64,000 bases of DNA from Schistocerca nitens (Eukaryota > Arthropoda > Insecta > Orthoptera > Acrididae): NCBI RefSeq assembly GCF_023898315.1, contig NC_064616.1, positions 538,833,602 through 538,897,601 on the forward strand. The letters run 5' to 3'. Each line of letters begins with the position of its first letter. Positions within the stretch are counted from its first letter, which is position 1. Below are positions 9,848 through 21,795 of this stretch, piece after piece. Below the pieces are notes generated by a model. It made no database searches. It was not told the DNA's origin and saw only the letters and a list, made by a program, of their open reading frames with translations. A program made the translations under genes and the position numbers.

Positions 9848-11546
9848 CGGCCAGCAGCTATTTGTTGCGACTGCGCAGGTGCACAATCACCATCAAAGAG
9901 TCTTGTGGACAATATAGCAAGTCCATAAACCAACACTTGTGCACTCACAAAGTTTTTGGAATTGTCCTTAGAACCAGCAATGCTGTTAACCAGTCCCTTG
10001 CTGAATTATCAACACACGTGCAAACACTAAAGGTCCCAACTTCTCACATATTGTGCATATTCTATGACCAACAGAAACGTGTGCACTGAAATGAATGCTT
10101 ACAAGTTAATTAATTTGCTGAACTGGTGTCCATTACAATTTTATAACATGAGAATACAATTACAAATATACAGAAAACATCATTAAAAACATAATAATAC
10201 AGATAACATTTGTAGTAATACAGGCTTTACAAAACAATAGAAATAAACATATACATCAGTGTTACAGGAATTATGACATAAGTAAATATACAAAATAATG
10301 AGAATAGTTTTCGTAACATTAATTTCACACATGAGCATTGAAACAGAACAGAATTAATAATGTCTATAAACATCTTTACAAAGAAAATAACATGTTATTA
10401 ATGCAAATTATATTTGAGGATAACATTATTCCTCATCATAGTGAATGTAGCTTAGTACTAGAAAAATTCTACAACATAAATCGTATTAGCCAAACACATA
10501 AAGACAGGAAAAACACAAATACACAAGAGTACACAAACACATAGCAGAATAACACAGGAGGAAAGGACAGGGTTTGTTTTCAGTGTAACATTTGGTACTG
10601 CAGTCCAACCCAAAACTTCATTTCATAGATCTTTCGTCTTATTTCAACATTTGCTTCCACCAAAAAAATCCTATCCAAGCATGCTTTCTGTATTTATATG
10701 TTCACATATTTCTTACCTCATTATTTATTTTCCATAATATTACCTCATTATTTATTTCCAAGAAAATCCTACCTAAGCCTGTTGTCCCTAAACCCTACTT
10801 TTTTTGTTCATATCCTCTTTCAAAAATACTTTTTTGGCCAAACAATTTTCTTATAGCTTCTCAATGCATTTCTTCCAATTTATCACAACTCGTTATCTTA
10901 TATAGCCTACCCCATCTTAAGCTAACTTAAATCTACTGAGCTCAGATGCTAAACTAAGGGATGAGGCAATGCAGCAGCACAAAACAATTGACACAAACAG
11001 CAATGACAAAAAAATGGAAATTGGCAAAGCAAGCAGCAGTATATCTAAGTTAGCAAAGCAAATGCAACATTATAACTAATATAAGGCAATGTGCGGCAAA
11101 CAAGAAAAATAAATCAGTAGTAAAACTGCCTTAACAGAGTAATACAAAGTGAAATTCAGTAGCACTATGCCTGGCAAACAGCAGCAGCAAATGTAATAAC
11201 TTATATCTAAACATGACAAACCCACAAGCAGAAAAAATAGTACACTAAAGACAACAATGCAGATAAGGGATATGTATATTCACATCTTAATGTCTATGTA
11301 ATTAAAGTGGTGCACCACAAAAACTTATTCTATAAAATAAATTACCAAGTACTTGAAAAGAAAATTATGTATGCAGTTCCTGTGAAAGGAAATGTCTTTT
11401 TGTGCTCCCTCATTTTTTTGGAAATATATTATACAATTATTATTTACTGGATCTGTAGACAGAAAATGTCTATATTAGTACATCTATTAAATTTTATTTT
11501 AACCATTGCTGCAGTGCAGCTAGAAACTAGATATTAAAGGAAATGA

Positions 11547-11616
<70 letters not shown>

Positions 11617-13470
11617 ACATAAGAAACGTCATTCTCCAAAGGCAAATAAAATCTCTCAACTAGAAAGACAATAGATGTAAAATGTTTCTCATCATTTCAT
11701 TAGCCATTTTAGTAAATATCATAAATTAAGGGCTCCACAGTGTAATCATATGTTTTCAAGTTTGAGCGTGTCATATTTGCGATGCTTTCTACAAAGAAAT
11801 GTCAATAGCGAGGATATTGGCCTCCTTTTTTTCTCCACCTGTGCCTCTGAAAGGCACACACTGATGGCTTTTTTCCAGGCGACTGTCGTGCAGCTGGGTG
11901 CTTACAGTGCATTACATCAAGGTGACCTACCTCCCTTACCGAAATATTTACGACATCAGTTTCCGCTACAGTGACAGTTTGATACAAATAAAATTGCACA
12001 GGTCGAAATATTTGCATTACATATCTGTAGAAACAAAATCCTATAAATATAAGTGTCCAAAAAATTTTCTCCGGCATTGTGATACATTGATGCATTTACA
12101 CACATTTCATAACTCTTAAAGTACGATTCTTGGTTTCCTACATCCTTTTTCACAAATCAGAGTCCCTAACCTTTATTCATTATTCTTATACATATAAACA
12201 CGTAATCACATTCCTCATATATGGTAGCATCAACGTATTGATCATAAACATTCCTCCACAGCATAATACACATCATCATCATAATAATAGTATCATAACA
12301 CCTCAGTCAAGTCATAGCTTTCTGCAATAATTTCAAAACCTTAAAATTTCTCTGCTCATTTCAATAGTGTCATCTACCTCAAACGTACTTTAAAATCATG
12401 ATCCTATACCAAATACATCATTCAAAACTCTCATAGTATCACAATGGTTCCGAAAAAATATGAACAGTTCACACAGTGCAGACAAAATACAATTTCATAA
12501 GTGTCAAATTATCCAACTGTGTAATTGCATAAACATGTGTCACTGACATAGTAAAAAAATTTCTGTTTCTCTGTTAAATAATCTGATAGCTATGTAATTC
12601 TGTGTTAGAGAAATATGGTACCGATATTTAAAGTTGTATAAGGAAATACCATATTAGCTAGGGCTCCTTGTGCTTGCCAAACACATGGTACACAAAGTAA
12701 GAGTGTACCCCCCTGAGGATTAATGTAATTATAACCTCAGGTGTTACAGATTACAGCAATGGAATGATATGTATCACGGAAAACCTTTGTATCATTGTAA
12801 TTCAAAAATCTTTAAAAATAAATGTTTTAAATACAAAATTAATCACTCAATTGCGTGTCCTGCAGCGCTAAATGTGCGTCTTGCTGTAAGATAATTCTGT
12901 GGAACTGTCGTAGTTATCGTCCTCTGTAAGCAAAGTTCTGCTGAAGTCAATGTACTCACCTCCTCATGAACAAAAGTGAAATGCTTTGTATATAGATATC
13001 TTAGTTATTACGCTTATTGCCGTGATGAAGAAAGTACTGTGCTGTAACGTATTGTTGTGCTACGGAAAGGCTGTCTCATAGTAGGTATACCACAAAAGTT
13101 ACTACCAAAACATGTTTTACTTTCCAGAAGAATTCAGAAAAACTGTGCAGATATAAAACAGATACAGCGCAAAAGCAATAATATAAACTGTGTCACTCAT
13201 TAGTAGCGTCGTGATATAATCATGTAGCGGTCAAATAAACTAAGCACTGTATCATCTGGTATCTCTCAGAAAGTACTTTAAATCCAGAATGTATTTTCAA
13301 GTAAACCAAAATGTTGCATTAAAATCTCATTAGTAGTACCGGTGTATGTTCTAAGTATGTGAGCCTTTATGTCGTTGCGTAATTGTGCAACTAACAAGCA
13401 GGAATGTACACACACAATAACACTGTGTCGTCTGTTCACTATAACAATGCACTCGTAAATACTGTCTAAA
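9848..13470. other. AT-rich non-coding stretch, no gene
   Basis: Only short frames with no protein similarity. I take it to be the 3' non-coding part of the LTR element whose gag lies to the right, but no motif proves this. Confidence 0.45.
11548..11611. repeat. (AT)n microsatellite
   Basis: About 32 uninterrupted AT dinucleotides. Confidence 0.97.
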
Positions 13471-13472
13471 TA

Positions 13473-14894
13473 CACTCCTGGAAATTGAAATAAGAACACC
13501 GTGAATTCATTGTCCCAGGAAGGGGAAACTTTATTGACACATTCCTGGGGTCAGATACATCACATGATCACACTGACAGAACCACAGGCACATAGACACA
13601 GGCAACAGAGCATGCACAATGTCGGCACTAGTACAGTGTATATCCACCTTTCGCAGCAATGCAGGCTGCTATTCTCCCATGGAGACGATCGTAGAGATGC
13701 TGGATGTAGTCCTGTGGAACGGCTTGCCATGCCATTTCCACCTGGCGCCTCAGTTGGACCAGCGTTCGTGCTGGACGTGCAGACCGCGTGAGACGACGCT
13801 TCATCCAGTCCCAAACATGCTCAATGGGGGACAGATCCGGAGATCTTGCTGGCCAGGGTAGTTGACTTACACCTTCTAGAGCACGTTGGGTGGCACGGGA
13901 TACATGCGGACGTGCATTGTCCTGTTGGAACAGCATGTTCCCTTGCCGGTCTAGGAATGGTAGAACGATGGGTTCGATGACGGTTTGGATGTACCGTGCA
14001 CTATTCAGTGTCCCCTCGACGATCACCAGTGGTGTACGGCCAGTGTAGGAGATCGCTCCCCACACCATGATGCCGGGTGTTGGCCCTGTGTGCCTCGGTC
14101 GTATGCAGTCCTGATTGTGGCGCTCACCTGCACGGCGCCAAACACGCATACGACCATCATTGGCACCAAGGCAAAAGCGACTCTCATCGCTGAAGACGAC
14201 ACGTCTCCATTCGTCCCTTCATTCACGCCTGTCGCGACACCACTGGAGGCGGGCTGCACGTTGTTGGGGCGTGAGCGGAAGACGGCCTAACGGTGTGCGG
14301 GACCGTAGCCCAGCTTCATGTAGACGGTTGCGAATAGTCCTCGCCGATACCCCAGGAGCAACAGTGTCCCTAATTTGCTGGCAAGTGGCGGTGCGGTCCC
14401 CTACGGCACTGCGTAGGATCCTACGGTCTTGGCGTGCATCCGTGCGTCGCTGCGGTCCGGTCCCAGGTCGACGGGCACGTGCACCTTCCGCCGACCACTG
14501 GCGACAACATCGATGTACTGTGGAGACCTCACGCCCCACGTGTTGAGCAATTCGGCGGTACGTCCACCCGGCCTCCCGCATGCCCACTATACGCCCTTGC
14601 TCAAAGTCCGTCAACTGCACATACGGTTCACGTCCACGCTGTCGCGGCATGCTACCAGTGTTAAAGACTGCGATGGAGCTCCGTATGCCACGGCAAAGTG
14701 GCTGACACTGACGGCGGCGGTGCACAAATGCTGCGCAGCTAGCGCCATTCGACGGCCAACACCGCGGTTCCTGGTGTGTCCGCTGTGCCGTGCGTGTGAT
14801 CATTGCTTGTACAGCCCTCTCGCAGTGTCCGGAGCAAGTATGGTGGGTCTGACACACCGGTGTCAATGTATTCTTTTTTCCATTTCCAGGAGTG
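13473..14894 (-). mobile_element. Tc1-like DNA transposon, nearly complete
   Basis: 1,422-bp element flanked by TA duplications (13471-13472, 14895-14896). The terminal inverted repeats begin CACTCCTGGAAAT at both ends. It carries one transposase gene on the minus strand. It is inserted in AT-rich sequence to the left of the gag pseudogene, so it is younger than that element. Confidence 0.93.
13628..14650 (-). pseudogene. Tc1-like transposase, one in-frame stop
   Basis: Single reading frame of 340 residues from MPRQRGREP (14650) to GGYTLY (13628), normal for Tc1 transposases. It is interrupted only by TGA at 14219-14221, where a Trp codon would fit. The N-terminal paired helix-turn-helix region (about residues 10-110: 'FEQGRIVGMREAGWTYRRIA', 'VSARTIRNRLHEAGL') binds the inverted repeats. 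The catalytic DDE triad is visible: Asp in FSDESRF, Asp in FQQDNARPH, Glu in SPDLSPIEHVW. I count 32 residues between the second Asp and the Glu, against 34 in classical Tc1 enzymes. The frame resumes without shift after the stop, so this is a recently inactivated copy. Confidence 0.9.
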
Positions 14895-15217
14895 TATGTT
14901 CCCTAAGTTCTAGACTGGATAGTTAATTTTAAAACATAGTTGCATGTTAGTTTCTATGTCTGAGAAATTGTACTAGTAGCGTGAAGTGAAAAATTTTATG
15001 GCAAAGACTAAGTTAAAAAGCAGATTATCTCTCAACAAACGGTTTTACATGTGAAATGTGGTGCAATCCTTTACTCTTCTTAGTAATCAGAGTTTCAGCT
15101 TCAACGCAATTATTATGTGGTATACGTCGGTAAGGAATGCTAAAATTTTTCTCAAGGTTAGCGTCTATGTTATTTTTCTCTGAGCCAGCCGGCGCACGTG
15201 GCTGCTTGAGGTGCTAC

Positions 15218-17566
15218 TCATTGTCTGTCTCTTCGTAGGTGCGCATCGTTATTAGGATTTGGAGGTCTAACTTCTACAAATTCACCTTGTCGAGAGGGCC
15301 CTGCCCTGTTTGAATCCCGCCAGTTCTGATGAAATTCAGGTCTGTCGTTATGATTATATCGTCTGTCGTCATGTCGGTAGTTTCTGTAGTTTCTTTCTTG
15401 TCGGTTAAGTGGTGGAGAATTTCTCCCTGAATTATCACTGCACGGTGGACCGTTGCGTCTGAAGTTATTCTGTCTCCTGTGATAATAATAGTTCTGGTTG
15501 CCATGTTGTCTGTTTCTATGGTTGTCTCTGTCACATTCATTACTACGGAAATGCGATCTTTCTCTGTAACTATTATTACTCTGCCAGTGGTTGTCATATG
15601 GGTGGTGTCTGTTTTGATCACGATTTGTGTTGTAAGAATAAGCTTGTCGTGTCCAGCTATTGTTTCTGTCGTCATGGAATTGTGACGGATGTGACCTGTA
15701 GTGATTGTTTTCCTGATTTCGCACCCCGCGACTGTCTGTGTCAATTTCTAATTCCCTAAGTCCCTGAAAAGCTTCAATGTCGTCTTTGCAACGTCCTGCC
15801 AAAATAATATGTCGTAAATGTTCAGGCAATTTGATTAAGCAAATGCGGATGAGTTCTGAGGGGCTGTATGGGTTTCACAGGTACTTATTCTAGCGCAACA
15901 TGTCTTCAAAATATTTCGCAAGACTGGAAAATTTAGATTGTTCGAAATATTTCATCATTATGATACTATGTTTTATTCGGTCTTGTGTAGCTTGAGACCA
16001 ATATGCTGAGAGGAAGGCTTGATAAAATTCTCCTTCACTGCGACAATCGTGAATGACCGATCGCATTCTTACAGCTGGTTTATTCTCTAAATAGCCACAC
16101 ATAAATTATAATCTGTGCTCTAACGACCAGTTGGGAGGAAAACAATGACAGAATTTATGAAGCCACGCTTGTGGATTAATGTTGTTGCCGGAATTCTTAA
16201 ATGTTTTGAATTTACGTGTAGTAATAAACAGCTTATAGTCAAAATCATCAGGTCGGCGATTCGCACATCCGTCATTGTTACTTCTTTTCGGCGGTTCCAT
16301 CTTAAAATTCGGTGTACCTTGCCAATTTCTTTCATAACTTCCGAAGTTCCCTGTGTTATTATTTTGTGGCTGTTCCGTATTTCCATGTCTCTCTTCCCGT
16401 ATTGGAGCGCGAGTGTCCTCTGAGATATGTAATTCTTGTATTACCTGTGTCAACTGATCATGTACTTCCCGCATTTCCCTTTGGTGTTGCGTATTGATTT
16501 GATTTTGATTTTGTTTGAATTTTCTAATTTGTTCATACTCTTCTGTGTCAGTGAAGGCTACAGGTCTTGTGTCATTCAAATCATCATCTACCTTTGTAGA
16601 TAAGTTAGTGAACTGATCCGAAAGTTCAGCTACTTTCTCCGATAGTGAACTGATTTCCTCAGTGTGTTTTTGTGAAATAAGTTTCAGAGTGTCCATTTGT
16701 GTTGAAATCGTATCTACTGTGACCTTTAACTTTTCCTGAGTTTTTGCAAGTTTCGTAACCGAATCGGTAGATGCAACTGAGTCAATTTTAGCTTGCAAGG
16801 TGTCGTGATTTTCATGAACAATAGTTTCCAGCTATTTTATGGCTGCTTCGTGATTGTGTAATGCATTTTCATGACGTGAAAAAATAGGTTGAAAATGCTC
16901 ACAAATTTGTGTTTTTACGTCATTACAGACTTTTTGACATTTCGATTCGATTTTAAGTAACTCAGCAGTTAAACCTTCACGTGTTTGTTCAAGCGTTTGT
17001 TCCAATGAGTCTAACTTTTGAAGCTGTTGCTGTGTTTGTCTCTGATTTTGTTCCATCGTGTCTAACTTTTGAAGATTTTGTCCCATTTGTTTCTGATTTT
17101 GTTCAAGCGTTGTGTCTAACTTTTGTAGCCTTTGTCCTATTTGTTGCATTATCTGTAATAACAATGCACTGGTGTCTGAAACATGTTCCTCAGTGCTATT
17201 CGGCAGTGCATTTGAACCGGCAATATTCGCATTTTGAAAAGCAGAAAATGTGTCTTGACTTATTTGAGAAGACGGTGAGGACGCAAAACCTGAATCTAAA
17301 GTATTTGCAAGATCGTGTCCTGTCATTTCGGATTCCTGAGGCGAGCTGTAGCCGACCGATCGATCGATAATGCTTCCCTGTTCACTAGTTGTTTCACTGT
17401 CTACACCATTATTTGCAGCCCGCTCCATTTCCCTATGAACAATTACCAAACTACTACTTTGAACATTAGTTAATTCAATACACGGTGGCGCTAACACACT
17501 GCTTTCGTCTTCACTGTCATTTCTTAGTTTACTTTAGAGCCTAGTATTACGTTTTTCATACGCCAT
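15218..17566 (-). pseudogene. LTR-retrotransposon gag, five nonsense mutations
   Basis: One continuous frame of 782 codons from ATG at 17564-17566 to the stop at 15218, interrupted by stops at 17534-17536, 16832-16834, 16106-16108, 15890-15892 and 15875-15877 but with no frameshift. The N-terminal third is Ser/Thr-rich; then comes a Gln/Leu-rich coiled coil (tandem 'QNLQKLDTMEQNQRQ'-like heptads). A gag capsid-like block follows ('NPQAWLHKFCHCFPPNWSLEH', 'EGEFYQAFLSAYWSQATQDRI', 'LPEHLRHIILAGRC'). The basic tail is rich in Asn, Arg, His and Tyr and lacks CCHC knuckles. Gag would form the element's particle. No pol follows. Confidence 0.8.
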
Positions 17567-17870
17567 TATTGTCACAATATTTCACACGATAACACAGAGA
17601 AGCACAATTTGAAGAGCAAAATAAGGAAAAACATTAGCGTAGCACTGAAGATAATATCTAGTTAATTGCAAGCGGGGCTGCGACATACTTGGTGCAAATC
17701 TGCATGCATGCCACAACTGTTTTACTGTACAACAATGAAAAACTACAACTTCAGAGAAGATTCTCTCTACATTTACGTGCTAGCAATAAACAATAGCTAC
17801 ACTAATTACACAAACTACAAGAAATAATCAGAATATTCCAGTGAGGTATCCTCGACTAAGGGTCGATATA

Positions 17871-18450
17871 TGAAACGTCCCCTTAGATAAGTTATTCATA
17901 ACTGTGCTTAAACTGACACAGAGTACTTTTAGCGCAATGCAATCTGACTTTCAATAATCCCTACAAGACAATGGCCCTGACTAAATTAACCTATACGTTT
18001 CACAAATCAGTTACCTCACAAAAATCTTCGTTACTCGACCTACTGCAATACAGCGAGCGCCACTACTGCCAGCTAAATAAAAGATTCAAACTACTGAAGG
18101 CACTAACTACTGATAGGCATAGTTAGCAAATGAAAGATTTTGATAGAGAACAAACAATGTATTTACCTTAATAGTGTTCAAAAGTCATAATATCTATATC
18201 AGTCCATGATATCCAATATTACAAATTTACTCTCTCTGATGGACACACGTCCAGATCGTCCGCTCTCAAAATTCCGCCATCTCTCTCCCCACATCCACCA
18301 CTGCTGGCGGCTCATCTCCAACTGCGCAACGCTACGCGCTGGTAACAGCCAACCGCCCAACACTACAATAGCAAACAACAATGCAAATCAGCCACAGACT
18401 GCACACAGCACAGCCAGTGATTTTCATACAGAGCGCTACGTGGCGTTACA
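17871..18450 (-). repeat. LTR (5' LTR of the gag pseudogene element)
   Basis: 580 bp starting TGAAACG and ending CGTTACA, i.e. TG...CA with near-inverted 7-bp termini. It lies about 300 bases upstream of the gag start, as a 5' LTR should. The sequence resembles an LTR I associate with Schistocerca genomes (recall). The primer-binding site expected just left of 17871 does not match a tRNA 3' end I know; instead TCGAC..GTCGA forms a small hairpin there. Confidence 0.7.
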
Positions 18451-19400
18451 AATATAAGAACCTAAACAGCTTACTTACAACTTAACCAAAACTTTTAGTT
18501 TTATTTGTTTCTGAATGCGTCGTTTTACGTATTGGGTGTGCTTACCTTACTGTCCACCGCATCCCCAACACAATGTTTCTGTATCCGGTACACCTATCCA
18601 CAACAACTGCAACGGAGGGCAACTGTCAACTTCCACAGGTTTGGCACGCTTCGATAAACTGAATTAATTGTCAATCATCTGGCAACCCGCATCCAGACAA
18701 GCTTATTTTCCCGAATTCCCTTAAAATTTCAGCAATTTTTTCATGCAGCATAAACCAGGATTTTAGAACGACACATAAAGTTTTCCAGTGAGTCTCAACG
18801 TTCATATTTATGGCAAACCGCAATTGTAATATTATTACATGGTCACCCCTTTTTAAACGATTTACGACATTTTTCGTTGTTTCCATAGATGCATAAACAT
18901 TAGAACTATGTTACTTCAAATATTTATCCTCAAGGCTGTAGCACAGAACAGTGCAAAGAGAGTGGTTGTTGCACGGAATGCAACGATAGTTCTCAAACGC
19001 CCTCTTCACGTTTTCCCCTTATCGGTAAAGAAAGTGACCTTCAACTGTTGACTTGTAAATAGTCCCAACTTGGTGATGTTGGTCCAAATTTCCTCCAGTG
19101 TATAAGAAACACTTTTCTCTATATCAGACGGAAAGTCTGCAACAAACAGGACCAGATTTTTCCTCAAAAACGTGGGCTACCTTTTAATATCGTTTCGGAC
19201 CTCCTTTCGCCCGGCGTAGTGCAACAACTCCACGTGTCATGGACACTACAAGTCCCTAGAAGTCCCTTAGAGAAATATTTAGTCGTTCTACCTCTGCAGC
19301 CATCCATAATTATTTAAGTGTTTACAGCGAAGGATTTTGTCCATGAATTGACCTCTCGACTACGCCCCATTTCAGGCGATATGGGGTGCCAAATAATTCG
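18451..19400. other. no recognisable gene
   Basis: Non-coding flank to the right of the LTR; no motif recognised. Confidence 0.45.
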
Positions 19401-19680
19401 CCTCGTATTGTACGGAAAGTTCTTCAAACCAGTCGCGAAAGAACTGTGGTTCGGTCAGAGAGATGTGCGTGTGGCTAGGACCTCACGTCGGGTGGACCGG
19501 TCGCCTGGTGCAAGTCCTTTTCGTTGACATCATTTATGCAACTGGTGTGTCGATGAGAATGAAATGATAATGAAGACCACACAACACCCAGTCCCAGAAC
19601 AGAGAAAATCTCTCACCCGGACGGGAGTCAAACCCAGGCCCCTTGCGTAGAATTCTTCCTCTCTGACTACTCAACAACGA
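19400..19680 (-). repeat. SINE-like repeat, fourth family
   Basis: Minus-strand B-box-like GTTTGACTCCCG at 19622-19634, preceded by an A-box-like 'tagtcagagagg'. The body holds 'tctctgttctgggactgggtgttgtg' (in two parts) and 'gacttgcaccaggcgac', phrases I recall from an orthopteran SINE. The right end abuts the Tc1 relic, apparently truncating it. Confidence 0.5.
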
Positions 19681-19689
19681 AGGAAGAGG

Positions 19690-20806
19690 GCCCAGTGGCA
19701 TGGCGCATTGTCATCTGTAAAAATTCCATCCTTGTTTGGGAACATGAACTTCATGAATGGCTGCCAACAGACTCCTAGTAGCCGAACATAATCCTTTCCC
19801 GTCTACGATCGGTTCAATTGGAAAAGATGACCCAGTCCATTCTATATACATACAGCCCATGCCATTGTGGAGCCACCACCTGCTAGCATAGTGCCTTGTT
19901 CACAACTTCGGTCCATGGCTTCATGAGGTCTCAACCACACTCGAACCCTATCAGCAGTTCCTACCAAGTGAAATCGGGACTCATCGACTCGGCCACGATT
20001 TACTAGTCATCTAGCGTTCAACCGATATTGTCACGAGCTCAAGGCAAGCGCTGCAGGTGATGTCGTGCCGTTAGAAGTGGCACTCGCGGCGGTGGTCTGC
20101 TGTCACAGCCCATTAGCGTCAAATTTCGCCACACTGACCTAACGGATACGTTCGTTGTACTATTCACACTGATTTCCGCGGTTATTTCACGCAGTGTTGC
20201 TTGTCTGCTAGCAATGACAACTCTATGCAACCATCGCTGCTCTGGCTCTTAAGTGAAGGTTCAAATGGTTCAAATGGCTCTGAGCATTATGGGACTTAAC
20301 ATCTGTGGTCATCAGTCCCCTAGAACTTAGAACTACTTAAACCTAACTAACCTAAGGACATCACACACATCCATGCCCGAGGCAGGATTCGAACCTGCGA
20401 CCGTAGCAGTCGCGCAGTTCCGGACTGAGCGCCTAGAACCGCTAGACCACCGCAGCCGGCTCTTAAGTGAAGGCCGTCTGCCACTGGGTTGTACGTGGTG
20501 AGAGGGAATGTCTGAAATGTGGTATTCTCATCACAATATTGGCATTGTGGATTCCGGAATACTGAATTCCTTAACGATTTCCGAAATTGAATATCCCACG
20601 TGTCTAACTCCAACTACCGTTCCGCGTTCAAAGTCATTTAATTACCATCGTGCTACAATAATTGCTTCGGAAACGTTTCCACCTTAATCACCTGAGTACA
20701 AATGACAGCTCTGCCAATGCAATACCATTTATACCTTGTGTACGTGACACAACCGTCATCTGCATAAATTCACATCGCTAACTCATGACTTCTATCACCT
20801 CAGTGA
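19690..20806 (-). mobile_element. Tc1-like transposon relic with nested SINE
   Basis: Degraded minus-strand transposase, N-terminus at right. The 20039-20230 frame holds the second helix-turn-helix region ('QATLREITAEISVN', 'RSVWRNLTLMGC', 'RVPLLTARHHLQRL'). Further left, out of frame, come DESRFHLVG and VRVWLRPHEAMD, then a degraded DDNAPCH near 19700. The right terminal repeat lies near 20785-20805 (complement of 'gaagtcatgagttagcgatg'). The C-terminus is lost at the junction with the SINE at left. A SINE (20260-20459) interrupts it. Same family as 30793-31726. Confidence 0.75.
20260..20459 (-). repeat. tRNA-derived SINE, family 1
   Basis: Minus copy with B-box complement near 20388-20398. 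Flanked by CTCTTAAGTGAAGG at 20246-20259 and 20460-20473, a 14-bp target duplication inside the Tc1 relic. Confidence 0.93.
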
Positions 20807-20809
20807 TAT

Positions 20810-21330
20810 GTATGTTATCCGTCTTTCGCTGTAGCTTACCTCTATGCTTCTCAGAAGTTCAAATACCTTCCTCCATTTTACATTGCCAAACGCTTTTTCA
20901 GGACTGACGTATCCAACGAATATGAGATGATTTTTCTTCAGTTTTACTTCCATTATCAAGCGTAGCGTCAGAGTTGCCTCGCTGGTGCCTTTACCTCTCC
21001 GAAAGCCAAACTAATCGTCATTTAACGGATCCTCAGTTTTATTTTCCATTCCGCTGTACATTATCCTTGTGAGCAGCTTGGATACATAAGCTCTGAAGCT
21101 GATTGTGTGGCAGTTTCCGCACTTATCTCCCCTTGCTATCTTCAAAATTGTTTGCGTGATATTTTTCCGAAAGTCTGATGGCTCGTCGCCAGTCTCATAG
21201 AATCTTCACAACAACTTCAACAGGCGATTGGTTTCCACTTCTCCAATGATTTTATAAATTCCGATGGAATCTCATCTTCCCCTTCCACTTTATTTGATCT
21301 CAAGTTTTCGAGGAGGAGAGCAGGACTAGA
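20810..21330 (-). pseudogene. non-LTR retrotransposon RT fragment (LINE)
   Basis: Reading the minus strand conceptually gives RT-like blocks in order: 'GDEPSDFRKNITQTILK' (finger region), 'RAYVSKLLTRIM', 'FGFRRGKGTSEA' (the QxGFRxGxGTxEA block of RTE/jockey-type RTs) and 'FVGYVSPEKAFGNVKW' (degraded motif A, normally FxDxxKAFDxVxW). Motif C is beyond the truncation. Stops are present and the first Asp of motif A is gone. Relic only. Confidence 0.6.
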
Positions 21331-21547
21331 AGCGGGAGGTTGAGATTAGTGTTTAACGTCCCGTCAAGAACGAGGTCATTAGAGGTGCAGTATAAGCTCG
21401 GCTTTGGGAAGGATGGGGAAGGAAATCGGCCGTACCCTTTCAAACGAACTATTCCGGCATCTGCCTTAAGCCATTTAGGGAAAGCACAGAATACCAAAAT
21501 CAAGATGGACGGGCTCGGGTTTGATCGGCCGTCCTTCCGAATGCGAA
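21331..21547 (-). repeat. SINE, family 2 (left member of head-to-head pair)
   Basis: Minus-oriented family-2 body: 'gtttaacgtcccgtc' at the left end, 'gggaaggatggggaaggaaatcgg', 'gacgggctcgggtttgatcgg' with the degraded B-box near the right. Its head is cut at 21547 where the opposite copy begins. Confidence 0.65.
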
Positions 21548-21548
21548 A

Positions 21549-21795
21549 CCGTGCGAGGTGGCATAGTTGTTTGCACACTGGACTTTCTTTCGGGAGGATG
21601 ATGGTTCAAACCAGCATCCGGCCAACCTGATTCAGGTTTTCCGTGATTTCCCAAAATGCTTCAGGCAAATGTCAGGACGATTCGTTTGGAAGGGCACGGC
21701 CGACTTCCTTCTCCATCCTTCCCTAATTCGATGGAACCGATGACCGCGCCGTTTGGTCCCCACCCCCAAATCAACCAACCCAACAAACGAATGTG
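21549..21795 (+). repeat. SINE, family 2 (right member of head-to-head pair)
   Basis: Plus-oriented head 'gcgaggtggcatagttgtttgcacactgg' (in parts), B-box-like GGTTCAAACCAG near 21603-21614, then 'gattcaggttttccgtgatttccc' and the tail 'tttggtccccacccccaaatcaacc'. Complementary to the left member over about 150 bp. Confidence 0.68.

Larger units (their letters stand above)
9600..18450 (-). mobile_element. gag-only LTR retrotransposon remnant (minus strand)
   Basis: 5' LTR at 17871-18450, a leader of about 300 bases, gag at 15218-17566, then several kb of AT-rich non-coding sequence to the left. A Tc1 element (13473-14894) is inserted in it. No protease, RT, RNase H or integrase frame is visible on the minus strand left of gag, and no second LTR is found. 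The left limit (about 9.6 kb) is an inference from recall of similar locust repeats. It may be a non-autonomous gag-only element or a copy that lost pol. Confidence 0.6.

Noticed and set aside
15479..15685. Hydrophobic Ile/Val-rich 68-codon plus ORF
   Set aside because: Antisense of the Asn/Arg/His/Asp-rich gag tail, which automatically gives Val/Ile-rich complement codons.
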